Assembly: GCA_018663505.1 (NCBI GenBank)
Contig: JABJQG010000063.1
Coordinates: 1-55,018, forward strand
Length of the DNA stretch: 55,018 nucleotides
From: Pseudobdellovibrionaceae bacterium
GTDB lineage: Bacteria > Bdellovibrionota > Bdellovibrionia > Bdellovibrionales > UBA1609
Direction: 5' to 3'
In this document: positions 1 through 8,182 of the stretch, in pieces
Position numbering within the stretch: position 1 is the first letter of the stretch
Layout of the letters: each line of letters opens with the position of its first letter
Notes under the pieces: generated by a model
Told to the model about the DNA's origin: nothing
The model's input: the letters and a program-made list of their open reading frames with translations, nothing else
The model's database searches: none
Position numbers and translations under genes: made by a program

Positions 1-175
1 CTCGATTCTTGAAAACTGTGTTTGGGATGAACTGATTTAAACCTAATGATTTTTGTAAATTAATTGATCTCAAACACAAGCTTTTCACCCACAGGACCTT
101 TCGAGAAGAATTCCAAGAGGTCTGTATTGCGAGAAGTGCCAAGCTGACTCTTGTTATACCCTTTGGAAAACAGCA
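1..175. other. Non-coding flank downstream of the GNAT gene
   Basis: No convincing reading frame is visible here. The stretch lies 3' of the minus-strand GNAT gene. It holds a CACCCACAGGACC...GTGCCA arrangement that weakly resembles the intergenic elements at 960-1157 and 1665-1809, but the match is too poor to call a copy with certainty. Confidence 0.3.
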
Positions 176-601
176 TTATATATGCCCTCTAGAAATAGCA
201 TGTTCTTCATTTTTAATTTTTGCCATTCCCGATTTTAACTTCTTAAAACCTAATTTTTCGTAAAAATTTTCACGCCCAGGAGCTACGAATAGAGTAATGT
301 ACCCACATTTTTCAACTCTATTAATAATGGATTCCATCAACGCTCTGCCTACTCCTTGATTTTGGTACTCAGGTAATACTGCGATATCATAGATTGCAGC
401 ATAAGCAAAAAAGTCGGTAAAGGCTCTTCCAAATCCTATTAGTTTATTGCCATCCCAAGCACTCACTATAACTGGTGAATATTTACACGCCTCTTGAAAC
501 ATGGAAGCCGATCGGGCACCAAGAGGAGCTTTGGTAAAAAGTTGGTCAACTTCATCCCAATCTAGTCCGTCAACACCGTAATTAATTTTAAATCCGTTCA
601 T
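176..601 (-). CDS. GNAT-family N-acetyltransferase
   Basis: A protein of about 141 residues with the GNAT fold. A beta-4 strand (YIAVLPEYQ-like segment) is followed by the acetyl-CoA pyrophosphate loop QNQGVGRAL, and the C-terminal part reads NFYEKLGFKKL, typical of small single-domain GNATs. The family moves an acetyl group from acetyl-CoA to an amine; the substrate cannot be told from sequence. I chose the ATG at 601, which has GGAAAT just upstream; an in-frame TTG lies 15 bases earlier. It is the last gene of a minus-strand run of small accessory genes and sits 37 bases downstream of the next gene. Cytosolic, with no signal peptide. Confidence 0.85.
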   Translation of the reverse strand: MNGFKINYGVDGLDWDEVDQLFTKAPLGARSASMFQEACKYSPVIVSAWDGNKLIGFGRAFTDFFAYAAIYDIAVLPEYQNQGVGRALMESIINRVEKCGYITLFVAPGRENFYEKLGFKKLKSGMAKIKNEEHAISRGHI

Positions 602-638
602 ACTATTTCCAGCCAAAATCTAATATTAAACCAGGGGC

Positions 639-914
639 TTAATTATCAGGGTTAATCTTTTCTATCTTATCTTCAATTCGTTGCTCTAATGTCTTACCGT
701 TAACCTTTGCACGATCACACAGATCTTGTGCATTTGGCTCGTCACCACGACAAACTTTATCAACTCCATCCCAACACTTCCCAGAGTCGATACAGCGATC
801 AATTTGATAATAGCTAGGATCACGGTCAAGAAATTGATAGAGTACAAACTCGTAAACAAGAAGTAGACTTAGGATAATTCCTATTGCCAATAATATTATC
901 TTACGTTTGCTCAT
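639..914 (-). CDS. Small membrane-anchored protein of unknown function
   Basis: A 91-residue protein. After MSKRK comes one hydrophobic segment (about residues 6-28), then a hydrophilic tail with four cysteines (CIDSGKCW, VCRG, LCDR) that would lie in the periplasm, where they could form disulfides. The tail is acidic and ends in a possible short helix (LEQRIEDKIEKI). I do not recognise a family. The gene is short but has a clean start and typical composition, and it lies between a GNAT gene and an intergenic element shared with the next gap. Confidence 0.6.
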   Translation of the reverse strand: MSKRKIILLAIGIILSLLLVYEFVLYQFLDRDPSYYQIDRCIDSGKCWDGVDKVCRGDEPNAQDLCDRAKVNGKTLEQRIEDKIEKINPDN

Positions 915-959
915 ACTTTTAATCTAAAACTCCTATAGTTTTTGGTCACTAAAAATCAA

Positions 960-1157
960 TGTAATGAGATGAAAATTGCACAACAAGTCAGTGCTCTACC
1001 TATTGAAATACACCCAGGACCAAGTTTAAAATAACGCCACAGACGAGACCTGGTCTAGAGACAGGAAATATGTGCCACGTTAGCATCTTACTTGGCTGAC
1101 ACCATCTGAGCCTTTTCTGTGGATCTCCAGTTACATAGTATTCTATTGGGTTTATTT
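960..1157. repeat. Intergenic element, copy A
   Basis: This gap resembles the gap at 1665-1809 over most of its length. Shared blocks, in order on the plus strand, are GAGATnAAAATTGC, TCAGTGCT, CCTATTnAAATA, AAATAACnCCAC, a CTAGA-containing stretch, ATGTGCCA, TCCAGnTA, and a TTTAAnnGCCAnCAAnGC block that runs into the 3' end of the minus-strand gene. The order is kept while the spacing varies. Read on the gene strand, it follows a stop codon directly, as cassette-associated sites do. Its function is unknown. Confidence 0.5.
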
Positions 1158-1610
1158 TTAAGGCCACCAAGCTCTATCGATGCCAAAATATATTTCTGTG
1201 GATTTAAGAGTCCAGGTTTTGTCAAATAGCGCCTCAATAAAAGTATAATTCCCCCAATGGAAATACATTAAAATGAAGAAAAAAATTGTAATACTTAGCC
1301 CAATAATATTTAGAAAATTTTTTAATTTAGTATTTGATGAAAAATTCTTTGTGGGTAAAATTCGGTTAAGCACCAGGATTATAAAAAAACAAACAGCAAG
1401 ATTGAGTGCTAAGTTAAATAAGTGAAAAACGTACTCTCCTGAAGATACATTGCCAAATTTAAGCCAAGGCCAAGGTAAGCCATATCCGTAAAGAAAAGAT
1501 CCATCATTAAAATATAATCTTCTGATTGTAACTAAATTGGTGAATAATAGAGATAATCCAAGGTAAAAGGGCGTCAAATTAGATTTAAAATGCAAAAATC
1601 GTCTCATCAT
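1158..1610 (-). CDS. Small multi-pass membrane protein of unknown function
   Basis: 150 residues with about four hydrophobic segments (roughly residues 13-30, 60-80, 98-118 and possibly 35-50) and a short C-terminal tail ending in AWWP. No motif identifies a family. The gene lies between two copies of a shared intergenic element and on the same strand as its neighbours, which fits a cassette-like gene. Two adjacent ATG codons are possible starts; there is no strong ribosome binding site. Confidence 0.55.
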   Translation of the reverse strand: MMRRFLHFKSNLTPFYLGLSLLFTNLVTIRRLYFNDGSFLYGYGLPWPWLKFGNVSSGEYVFHLFNLALNLAVCFFIILVLNRILPTKNFSSNTKLKNFLNIIGLSITIFFFILMYFHWGNYTFIEALFDKTWTLKSTEIYFGIDRAWWP

Positions 1611-1664
1611 ATTTCAAAATATTAAATTAAAAAATAGAAATAGTGTATAGAAAATAAATGATTT

Positions 1665-1809
1665 GAGATAAAAATTGCCGTCAGTGCTTTGTCCTATTAA
1701 AATATCTTCAGAACCTTACCCAAGGCGAAATAACACCACCGACACGACCCCTAGACTCAATAGGATCGATGTGCCAAACTACAATTATTTGTACTTCCAG
1801 GTAACCAGT
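1665..1809. repeat. Intergenic element, copy B
   Basis: The counterpart of the element at 960-1157, with the same ordered blocks but a shorter distal part. The core on the plus strand, ACACGACCCCTAGACTCAA at 1742-1760 followed by GTGCCA at 1771, also has weaker counterparts at 3401-3439 and 3831-3879. The gap sits just 3' of the secreted HExxH gene. Confidence 0.5.
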
Positions 1810-3300
1810 TTAATTTAAAAAGCCAACAAAGCGTGACTTTGCTAACCTTAATCTTTTGAATTCTAACTCAATATTTGATGAAGAGCCTCCACTGATAACA
1901 AATGTATAACCAAGATCTTTTCTTAAAACTGAGTACACAAAAGGTTTCTTCTTTTTAAAAAAAGAACTCATACTCTGTAGATCTTTATCAAAAATGAGTT
2001 TGTTCTCTTTTAACTTGTTTAGATCTGATAGAGTAGCAAAGGCAACTACTGTTAATTTAGGAAAATTCTCATATTTTTTTTTAACATATTGATCCTCTAT
2101 TGACCCAGAATACGTACCCCCACGTAATGTTCTAGAAATTTTTTCTTCAAATATTTTAGAATACTTAGGGTTATAGGTATAAATAGTTTCAGATAACAAC
2201 TGTTCAGGCCTTTTTAAAAGGTTAGGAATACGACTTTCGAGTAGCTTTACAAATTTATTTACAAATGTAGGGTGATACATAGTTTTTTTCTCAGACAGCC
2301 ATTTCTCTAAGAATGGGATTAAAGATTTGGCAGCCTTATCAATTGCTTCATTGTTATAAAAGCTATTTTTCTTTTTAAGCTTTTCAGAATAGCGTTTCTG
2401 GTTCAATATCAATTTCGCGAAAATGCCATTGCCAAATGCGGTAGCCAAAGCTTCATTTGAAAGATTATGTGCTGCAATTGCGTATTGGTTGTTTGATTTT
2501 GCGAATCGGCTAACAAAAGCAGCTTTCTTTTTATCTGTACTAACCATATGAAAGAAATGGCATAATTCATGAATCACAACGCCTATACTCTCCTTGGCGG
2601 GTTTTCCTGGAATAAACTCTACAAGAGCATGGTTTTCATAAACTGTTGCTTTTGTACCTCTCGTACCTAATTCTGGCCTATAAAATAAGTTTATATAAAT
2701 AAGATATTTTTTAGGTAAGCTAGCATCATAAAAATTAGCAAACTCTTTTATTCTTTTTTGGATCTTAGGTTTTTCCAATAAATTTTGAGTTTCAGTTATA
2801 TTTTTTTGAACTTTGTTTTTTACATTTTTATTCCACCAGGATGAAAATCGAGGGGAGAAGTGGTCAATGACCTCATCAATTCTTTGCATATCTTCTGGGG
2901 CTACAATAACTTCCAAAAATCTCTTTAATTGTTCTCTACTATCTGCATGAGTTGTAGCTATTGAAAATTTATGTCCAATTTGAATACCTCTGGGTCCACT
3001 CCAAGGTAACGCCATTGGAGAAGCTTCTTTCCCATTAAGCTTTATTTCTCCTCGGTATTTCTTTCGAAGTAGAGACCATTTTTTTAGGTTTAGGTCATCA
3101 CTATCATTCCAATTTAATTGTTGCTTCCAGAGCTTCACGTAAGCTTCTCTACTACAATTTTTAATTTTTGCCATACAATCAAGTTGATAAACCAAATTAC
3201 CCAAGGGGTAAGACCTCACTTTAAAATCTAAATTTTCGACACTGTAAGCTGTTGAACTATAGGCAAATAAAGCTACAAATAAAATAAAACATATCCTCAT
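1810..3300 (-). CDS. Secreted protein with HExxH zinc-peptidase-like motif
   Basis: About 496 residues. The chosen ATG at 3300 gives a clear Sec signal peptide (MRICFILFVALFAYSSTAYS) and is preceded by AAAAGGATCAG; an upstream start would spoil the signal. A HELCHFFH motif lies near residue 244, and a later NEALATAFGNG segment could hold a third zinc ligand, an arrangement seen in gluzincin-type peptidases. The long C-terminal part has no recognisable domain. It is probably exported to the periplasm or outside. The peptidase assignment rests only on HExxH and its context; the family is not identified. Confidence 0.65.
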   Translation of the reverse strand: MRICFILFVALFAYSSTAYSVENLDFKVRSYPLGNLVYQLDCMAKIKNCSREAYVKLWKQQLNWNDSDDLNLKKWSLLRKKYRGEIKLNGKEASPMALPWSGPRGIQIGHKFSIATTHADSREQLKRFLEVIVAPEDMQRIDEVIDHFSPRFSSWWNKNVKNKVQKNITETQNLLEKPKIQKRIKEFANFYDASLPKKYLIYINLFYRPELGTRGTKATVYENHALVEFIPGKPAKESIGVVIHELCHFFHMVSTDKKKAAFVSRFAKSNNQYAIAAHNLSNEALATAFGNGIFAKLILNQKRYSEKLKKKNSFYNNEAIDKAAKSLIPFLEKWLSEKKTMYHPTFVNKFVKLLESRIPNLLKRPEQLLSETIYTYNPKYSKIFEEKISRTLRGGTYSGSIEDQYVKKKYENFPKLTVVAFATLSDLNKLKENKLIFDKDLQSMSSFFKKKKPFVYSVLRKDLGYTFVISGGSSSNIELEFKRLRLAKSRFVGFLN

Positions 3301-3400
3301 AACTGATCCTTTTAAGCTAGCCAAACATAACATCTAAAATAAATTTGTTGAACAAGAAATTGAACTAAATAATTATCGTCTGCTTTATAGGATAGAATGT

Positions 3401-3439
3401 ACAAGACCAAGACCTCAAATCGAACTGATTAAAGTGCCA
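3401..3439. repeat. Intergenic element core, partial copy C
   Basis: On the plus strand ACAAGACCAAGACCTCAAA is followed by GTGCCA at 3434. This matches the core of the elements at 1742-1776 and 3831-3879. The flanking TATCGTCTGCTTTATAGGATAG also resembles part of copy B. It lies in the gap 3' of the DUF192 gene. Confidence 0.4.
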
Positions 3440-3441
3440 CC

Positions 3442-3783
3442 TCATAGTGTTATTAGTTTGTCTCCAATAGAAATTGAAGAATCAATGGTCCCGGCAGGAA
3501 ACTCTAACACGTGAGAAGACTTGAAATATATTGCTGAAAATCTCCAAGGCCGAAACCCCCTCAATATTTTCACAATTTCCCAATTTTTATCTATAAAAAC
3601 CACATCAATTGAAAATCTGACGAAACAGTTATGAACGCAACTGCTTTGTGGAAAAAATATACCATCAAAACTTAGTTTTGGACTTTTATAAAACATATAC
3701 CCTCGAAGCCTCCGCCAAAAAGAAGTTGCCTTAACAATGTTATTTCCAAGGATAGTATTTGTATTTTGATGGATGACTTTCAT
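3442..3783 (-). CDS. DUF192 (UPF0127) family protein
   Basis: About 113 residues. The diagnostic segment runs FWRRLRGYMFYK, then FPQSSCVHNCFVRFSIDVVFID, KILRGFRPWRF and VLEFPAGTIDSSISIGDKL, which is the DUF192 layout: a truncated beta-barrel with a conserved motif before a hydrophobic strand and a final G-x-G-D-like turn. The biochemical role of the family is not established. I prefer the ATG at 3783 (MKVIHQ); an ORF start 51 bases upstream would overlap the shared intergenic element. The usual N-terminal signal peptide seen in many homologues is absent. Confidence 0.8.
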   Translation of the reverse strand: MKVIHQNTNTILGNNIVKATSFWRRLRGYMFYKSPKLSFDGIFFPQSSCVHNCFVRFSIDVVFIDKNWEIVKILRGFRPWRFSAIYFKSSHVLEFPAGTIDSSISIGDKLITL

Positions 3784-3830
3784 GATTATATTTTGACCCA
3801 ATTTTTCAGAACCTTCTACTAAATTATTCA

Positions 3831-3879
3831 ACAAGACCTAGACGCTCAAAACCTGTTCTAGAATTGCCATCCTCATTTT
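3831..3879. repeat. Intergenic element core, partial copy D
   Basis: On the plus strand ACAAGACCTAGACGCTCAAA is followed by TGCCA at 3875, matching the cores at 1742-1776 and 3401-3439. It lies in the gap 3' of the class D beta-lactamase gene. Confidence 0.4.
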
Positions 3880-3911
3880 ATTTGGGTCATCTGTAGTGGG
3901 TGGAGTATAAA

Positions 3912-4682
3912 TTATAATCCCATATCTTGTAATATTGATATTGCTACGCTTTTCAGTCTACTACCAGACTCACCTTGGCCTTTACTATTTATCACAAAGA
4001 CGTATTGATCTTTCCCTTTTCTCACATGACCAACAAACCAGCCAAAAACAAAATGTCCTTTTTTATACTTTGAGCCGGTTTTTCCACTTAATATTCTTGA
4101 TGGTCCTTTTTCATTAATCAATATCTCCTTAACAAAACTTTGATGCTCTTTTTTAAATGGAAGCTGGTTCCGGTATAGTTTTTCAATGAAGTTAAGTTGT
4201 TCGGATGCTGAAATTTGAATTGGTCCATCGAGCCAAAATCTATCAATTCTATCACCAACTTTTTTATTGCCATAATCCACTAAATTAATATATTTTTGCA
4301 TTCTATTTAAGTTAATCCTTCGGGCTAATTCTTGATAGAAAGGTACTACTGAGTTTTTTATAGCAGATTTTAAAGTATGGTCTTTCTCCCAAGCCTTAAG
4401 AAACTTCTTTTTTTTATCCCAGGGGATAATAGTTAAAGAGTTAATTGCAGCAGTTTCAAGCCCTATAAGCGAATTTAAAATTTTAAATGTCGAATATGGT
4501 TCATTTCTCAAATCGCATTGTTTCATATTAAAGGATTGAACTTTCAAACCCCCAACTCTTTTAATCAAAAAACAACTTGAATGATTTTTATTAAAATATG
4601 TACCCATGTCTTTAGGTAGCTTAACTTCTGCGTTTGCAAAAAATGGAATGATTGCAAGTAAACTAATAATTAGTTTTATCAT
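3912..4682 (-). CDS. Class D (OXA-type) beta-lactamase
   Basis: 256 residues with a signal peptide (about residues 1-18, cleavage after FANA). All class D landmarks are present: S64-T-F-K67 (nucleophile and the lysine that is carbamylated in the family), S111-V-V with VPFYQELARRI following, Y137-G-N, W150 in FWLDGP, and K201-T-G. The length is normal for OXA enzymes. The protein should hydrolyse beta-lactams in the periplasm by an acyl-enzyme route. The C-terminal motif is followed by GWFVGHV, also typical. It sits in a row of small accessory genes separated by shared intergenic elements. Its spectrum cannot be told from sequence. Confidence 0.93.
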   Translation of the reverse strand: MIKLIISLLAIIPFFANAEVKLPKDMGTYFNKNHSSCFLIKRVGGLKVQSFNMKQCDLRNEPYSTFKILNSLIGLETAAINSLTIIPWDKKKKFLKAWEKDHTLKSAIKNSVVPFYQELARRINLNRMQKYINLVDYGNKKVGDRIDRFWLDGPIQISASEQLNFIEKLYRNQLPFKKEHQSFVKEILINEKGPSRILSGKTGSKYKKGHFVFGWFVGHVRKGKDQYVFVINSKGQGESGSRLKSVAISILQDMGL

Positions 4683-4790
4683 GACAGAATCCTAAATTAA
4701 GTATATTAACCATCGAAGCACGCTATAAAAGTTTAAAGGACTGTGGTTTGGACTCATATAGTTCAAAACAAAATCATTTATGAAAATCTG

Positions 4791-5498
4791 TTATTTTTGA
4801 AGCAGAAAGGCAACCGACCAAGGTTGTTTTCGATAACTTTCTTTCCACTCTTCTTTAAATCCTGAAATACTGATGTCCTGAATTACGAGTTCATCAAAAT
4901 CTTCAATTGAAAAACCGGCATTCTTAAAACTTTTCCAATATTGACTCAATGGGCGATGAAAATATATAAAGTCTGTATCGAAAGGGCCCCAGCGATCAGT
5001 TATTTTATTTTCATCGAAATAATTTTTGTCCTTTGGAAGATCACCATTACACGGGTGCCCTATTATGCAAATAGCTCTGCCATTGGATTTGAGTACTCGA
5101 TAAAAATTTTTAACAGCTCCTACAAGGTCAGGGAGGTCCATCAGAACATAGTTAGAGACTATGATATCTATTGATTCATCCTCTACAGTCTTTAAATCTG
5201 AAGCCGAATCTACATGAAATGTAACATCAATGTTTTTGTCTTCTAAAGATGTTTTAGCTTCTTGTATCATCTTTTCTGAAATATCAATACCAATAACCGA
5301 TGCCGATTTTTCAGCAAGAAGAATCGAAAGATAACCAGTACCACAACCCGCATCCAAAACTGTTTTTCCAATCACATCTCCCGCAAATTTCCATATTACC
5401 GGGTCTGAGTTAAACCGCCTATTATTATCACCATTTTCCCCAACCCAATCTTTCCATTGGCTTGCTTTTTTATCCCAACAATCAACAACTTCTTGCAT
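4791..5498 (-). CDS. Class I SAM-dependent methyltransferase
   Basis: About 235 residues. Motif I is VLDAGCGTGYLS, followed by the acidic SAM-ribose residue in VIGIDISEKMI, then a post-II segment DIIVSNYVLMDLPD. The C-terminal region (YFHRPLSQYWKSFKNAGF) resembles small-molecule methyltransferases of the Methyltransf_11/25 type. I chose the ATG at 5498 because AGGGAGA lies six bases upstream; the longer ORF start lacks this. Cytosolic; acceptor unknown. Confidence 0.85.
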   Translation of the reverse strand: MQEVVDCWDKKASQWKDWVGENGDNNRRFNSDPVIWKFAGDVIGKTVLDAGCGTGYLSILLAEKSASVIGIDISEKMIQEAKTSLEDKNIDVTFHVDSASDLKTVEDESIDIIVSNYVLMDLPDLVGAVKNFYRVLKSNGRAICIIGHPCNGDLPKDKNYFDENKITDRWGPFDTDFIYFHRPLSQYWKSFKNAGFSIEDFDELVIQDISISGFKEEWKESYRKQPWSVAFLLQK

Positions 5499-5625
5499 AA
5501 TAATCTCCCTGCTAAATGGCCTTACTTTTACCACAAATATTTATAATACGAAAGAAGATGAGCCCTGACACTTTGTGTTTAAACTATAAGAAGAGCCTTA
5601 GTTATCTTATTTGGCACCTTCACTT

Positions 5626-7194
5626 TTACACTCCCAATAGACTTTTAGGGAAAAGTTTAACTTCAAGCCTTTTACACTCCCTTTGAACTTTTGGGTCTTG
5701 GAAGCTGTTGCTTACCAGGTGACAGTTTTGATGATTCGCCAGTTTTTCCGCAACATCTAGGCCTGTTTCAGTTTGGCCTCGTAGTTCATAATCCAAAAGA
5801 AACAGTGTGTTTTCTTTAAACTTAGTTAAGTTTTTAGCAAGTTCTTGAGCATGAGTAAACTTATAAATAGGTGCTTTGGTTTTACTTTTAAGTTTTTCTG
5901 TCCATATTTCGTGAATGGACTCGTCATCATCTAAAATTACTACTTGATTTATGTTTTTGTAATTTATTTCTGAGCAGGCCCACTTAGGTTTTACTGCCCC
6001 AGGGAGCTTGATTTCAACGGTGGTTCTTGTGTTTTCTACGGAGTTCACTGCGATTTCACCTCCCCAGCGATTGGCTTTTTGTATGGCTGAATATAAGCCA
6101 AGTCCTTCACCATTTTTTTTGTTAAAACTGAAGCCTTTTGTTCCTATCTTTTGTAATTGATTTTTTGGAATGCCTTTGCCGCTGTCTTGAATTTCAATTT
6201 TTAAGATGGTGCCTACCGTGTGAAGATGAATAATTATAATGCCTTCATCATCAATGGCTTCTATGGCATTTTCCACTAAGTTTGAAATAACTCTTTCTAG
6301 TTCTGTATCATCTATTAAAATATAAGCGCGTTTATCTTCAATATTGCACTTAAACTGAATTTTCTTTTTTGAGTTATAGCCTAATCTAGCTCTTTTTTCT
6401 TCCACGGTGTTTAGTATTGTGGAATACACATGGGTCAGTGCTTTAGCTTTTTTCTTTTTTATTCCATTTTTTAAAACATCTTGAATATTTTCTTGGGAAA
6501 GATCCCTGAGCATAGTAATCATTTTATTATAAGCCACTGAAAGTGTTTTTCGCTCGGCTTCGTCTATATTTGTTGATTTTTCTATTACCGAATTAATTGC
6601 TGTCAGAGGGGATTTGTAATCATGCCGCACTTGTCGTGCAAGCTCAGTAATAGATTCTGTTTGTGCTTTTATAGCTTCATTTTTGAAACTTTCTAAAAGA
6701 AGAGCCTTATGGTTTCTTACTAGTGGATATGTGACTAAGGCTGCAATTGAAAAAATTAAGAGAGTCATGGGCAGCAGTTGAAAAATACCAAAGGTAAAAA
6801 CCACTGTAGCTGCTATCTCATTTTTTTTAAGGTCATAATAAATTGGCTTTTCGTAGGTTGCCTGGGTAAGACTACGCCATATTTTTACTGCTGGACTTAC
6901 TTGTCGTCTAAATTGTGTGGGAAAGGTAAGTTGGAGCTTGCCGTTTCGGTCATATAAATCAACAGCTCTGAAATTATTTTCTTTTAAATCAGACAGTATA
7001 TTTACAATCTCCCTTTTGTCTTCACGTTTAATTTTCCCTTCAAGTGTGCGGCCTACTTGATCTGCCAGCTCTGTTTTTAATGAGTAAGTGGATAACACCA
7101 TAAGTTCAATGAGTACAAATAATGAAATCCCTAGAACTAATAAAATATTACGCCTCATTTTTTTTGAAATATCTTTGAGCTTTTTATCGTTCAT
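5626..7194 (-). CDS. Membrane histidine kinase with C-terminal receiver domain
   Basis: 522 residues. Two membrane segments (about 16-36 and 130-157) bracket a periplasmic sensor region of about 90 residues. The phospho-acceptor box is RHDYKSPLTAI with H191. The ATPase domain has the N box NLVENAIEAI, the G1 box DSGKGIP and the G2 box GEGLGLY. A receiver domain (about 411-522) has the acidic pocket LDDDE, a phospho-acceptor in FLLDYEL, and the conserved lysine in FPKS. It is the last gene of a five-gene minus-strand operon; its ATG lies 4 bases after the YcaO stop. It most likely signals to the NtrC-type regulator at the head of the operon. The receiver may tune the kinase or pass phosphate to another protein. 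Confidence 0.9.
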   Translation of the reverse strand: MNDKKLKDISKKMRRNILLVLGISLFVLIELMVLSTYSLKTELADQVGRTLEGKIKREDKREIVNILSDLKENNFRAVDLYDRNGKLQLTFPTQFRRQVSPAVKIWRSLTQATYEKPIYYDLKKNEIAATVVFTFGIFQLLPMTLLIFSIAALVTYPLVRNHKALLLESFKNEAIKAQTESITELARQVRHDYKSPLTAINSVIEKSTNIDEAERKTLSVAYNKMITMLRDLSQENIQDVLKNGIKKKKAKALTHVYSTILNTVEEKRARLGYNSKKKIQFKCNIEDKRAYILIDDTELERVISNLVENAIEAIDDEGIIIIHLHTVGTILKIEIQDSGKGIPKNQLQKIGTKGFSFNKKNGEGLGLYSAIQKANRWGGEIAVNSVENTRTTVEIKLPGAVKPKWACSEINYKNINQVVILDDDESIHEIWTEKLKSKTKAPIYKFTHAQELAKNLTKFKENTLFLLDYELRGQTETGLDVAEKLANHQNCHLVSNSFQDPKVQRECKRLEVKLFPKSLLGV

Positions 7195-7198
7195 TTAT

Positions 7199-8182
7199 TC
7201 ATCCTAATGGGTGCGGCAATAGGTTAAGATCATTTAATTCTATGGGATTATTTGAAAACACTTGGAGCCTATTAAGATTTATGTACTTTTTGTCAAATTC
7301 ACCGTAAAACGACTTTTGGAAATGAGGATTTTTACATCTAATAGCCGTTAGTGGACTATTTTTAAGTATTTTATGATTTGAATTTAAAATTTCATATTTA
7401 AAGCTGCTTTCTTCTGCAAACTCAGGGTTTTGTTTTTTGATATTGTCTCGATTATTTTTATCTTTATAAATCCAACTATTTTGTTCAATTAGTTTTGATG
7501 TGGAAGAATATAAGCGACGGTGGTCATCGGGCTCTACAATTTGCTTTGAGTAAAAATCATCTAAACTCAGTGGCTCTATAAGCTGGTTAATGGCAGCTAC
7601 AGTATTAGTTAAACACTCTGTAAATGCTTTTTTGGCGGCTATGTCTATATTTTCTGATGCTCCTAAACCTAGAACTAAACCCGAACTTATACCTTTTGAA
7701 ATGCAAACCACTGACTTTGTTTTATTTAAGCTCGTCATTTTAAAAAACTGAAGGTCAACACCATAGGAATTTAACTTAGCTAAAATATATTCTAGATTGA
7801 TCTTGGCTAATTCTATATTTATTTTTTGAAATGGTGTTTTAGTGAGGTAATGACAAAAAAAGCGATCTCGTTCTATTAATTCATTTTTTGCATTTAATTG
7901 AGCCTTTTCTAAATATGTATGTACGGCCACACCACAAGAGCCTATGCTGTTTTCAACACAAATGGCTCTTTCAATGGCTTCAGCTCCGGCCTTAGTGAAA
8001 GCTAAATCCATATTTTCAGCAAGACCTCGCCCAATATGAGTTTTATTGTTAATTGATAGGGACACTTGAAAATCATAAAAGCCTGGCAGCCATTCTTTAA
8101 CCCAAGTGACTTGAGTGGCTTTAAGGCCTAGTTCTTTATGGTGGTCTAACAACCAACGATTTAATTTTTTCTGATTTTCCAT
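7199..8182 (-). CDS. YcaO-domain protein
   Basis: 327 residues from the ATG at 8182 (an in-frame TTG lies at 8191). The YcaO ATP-binding signatures are present: GRGLAENMDLAFTKAGAEAIER (about 51-72), then SCGVAVHTYLEKAQLNAKNELIERD (about 82-106) and GASENIDIAAKKAFTE (about 174-189). YcaO enzymes activate peptide amide bonds with ATP to make azolines, thioamides or amidines. The C terminus, PHPLG, is proline-rich like the PxPxP tail of azoline-forming members, but it is short and its codons overlap the ribosome binding site of the kinase gene. There is no E1-like partner, dehydrogenase or RRE domain in the operon. It overlaps the upstream solute-binding gene by about 22 bases. The substrate is unknown. 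Confidence 0.85.
   Translation of the reverse strand: MENQKKLNRWLLDHHKELGLKATQVTWVKEWLPGFYDFQVSLSINNKTHIGRGLAENMDLAFTKAGAEAIERAICVENSIGSCGVAVHTYLEKAQLNAKNELIERDRFFCHYLTKTPFQKINIELAKINLEYILAKLNSYGVDLQFFKMTSLNKTKSVVCISKGISSGLVLGLGASENIDIAAKKAFTECLTNTVAAINQLIEPLSLDDFYSKQIVEPDDHRRLYSSTSKLIEQNSWIYKDKNNRDNIKKQNPEFAEESSFKYEILNSNHKILKNSPLTAIRCKNPHFQKSFYGEFDKKYINLNRLQVFSNNPIELNDLNLLPHPLG

Noticed and set aside
960-1809. Classical integron attC sites
   Set aside because: No GTTRRRY/RYYYAAC pairs with proper spacing could be found in either copy, and no integron integrase is in the window.
7199-7215. PHPLG tail of YcaO as firm evidence for azoline formation
   Set aside because: It is too short to equal PxPxP, and its last codons are shared with the ribosome binding site of the kinase gene.
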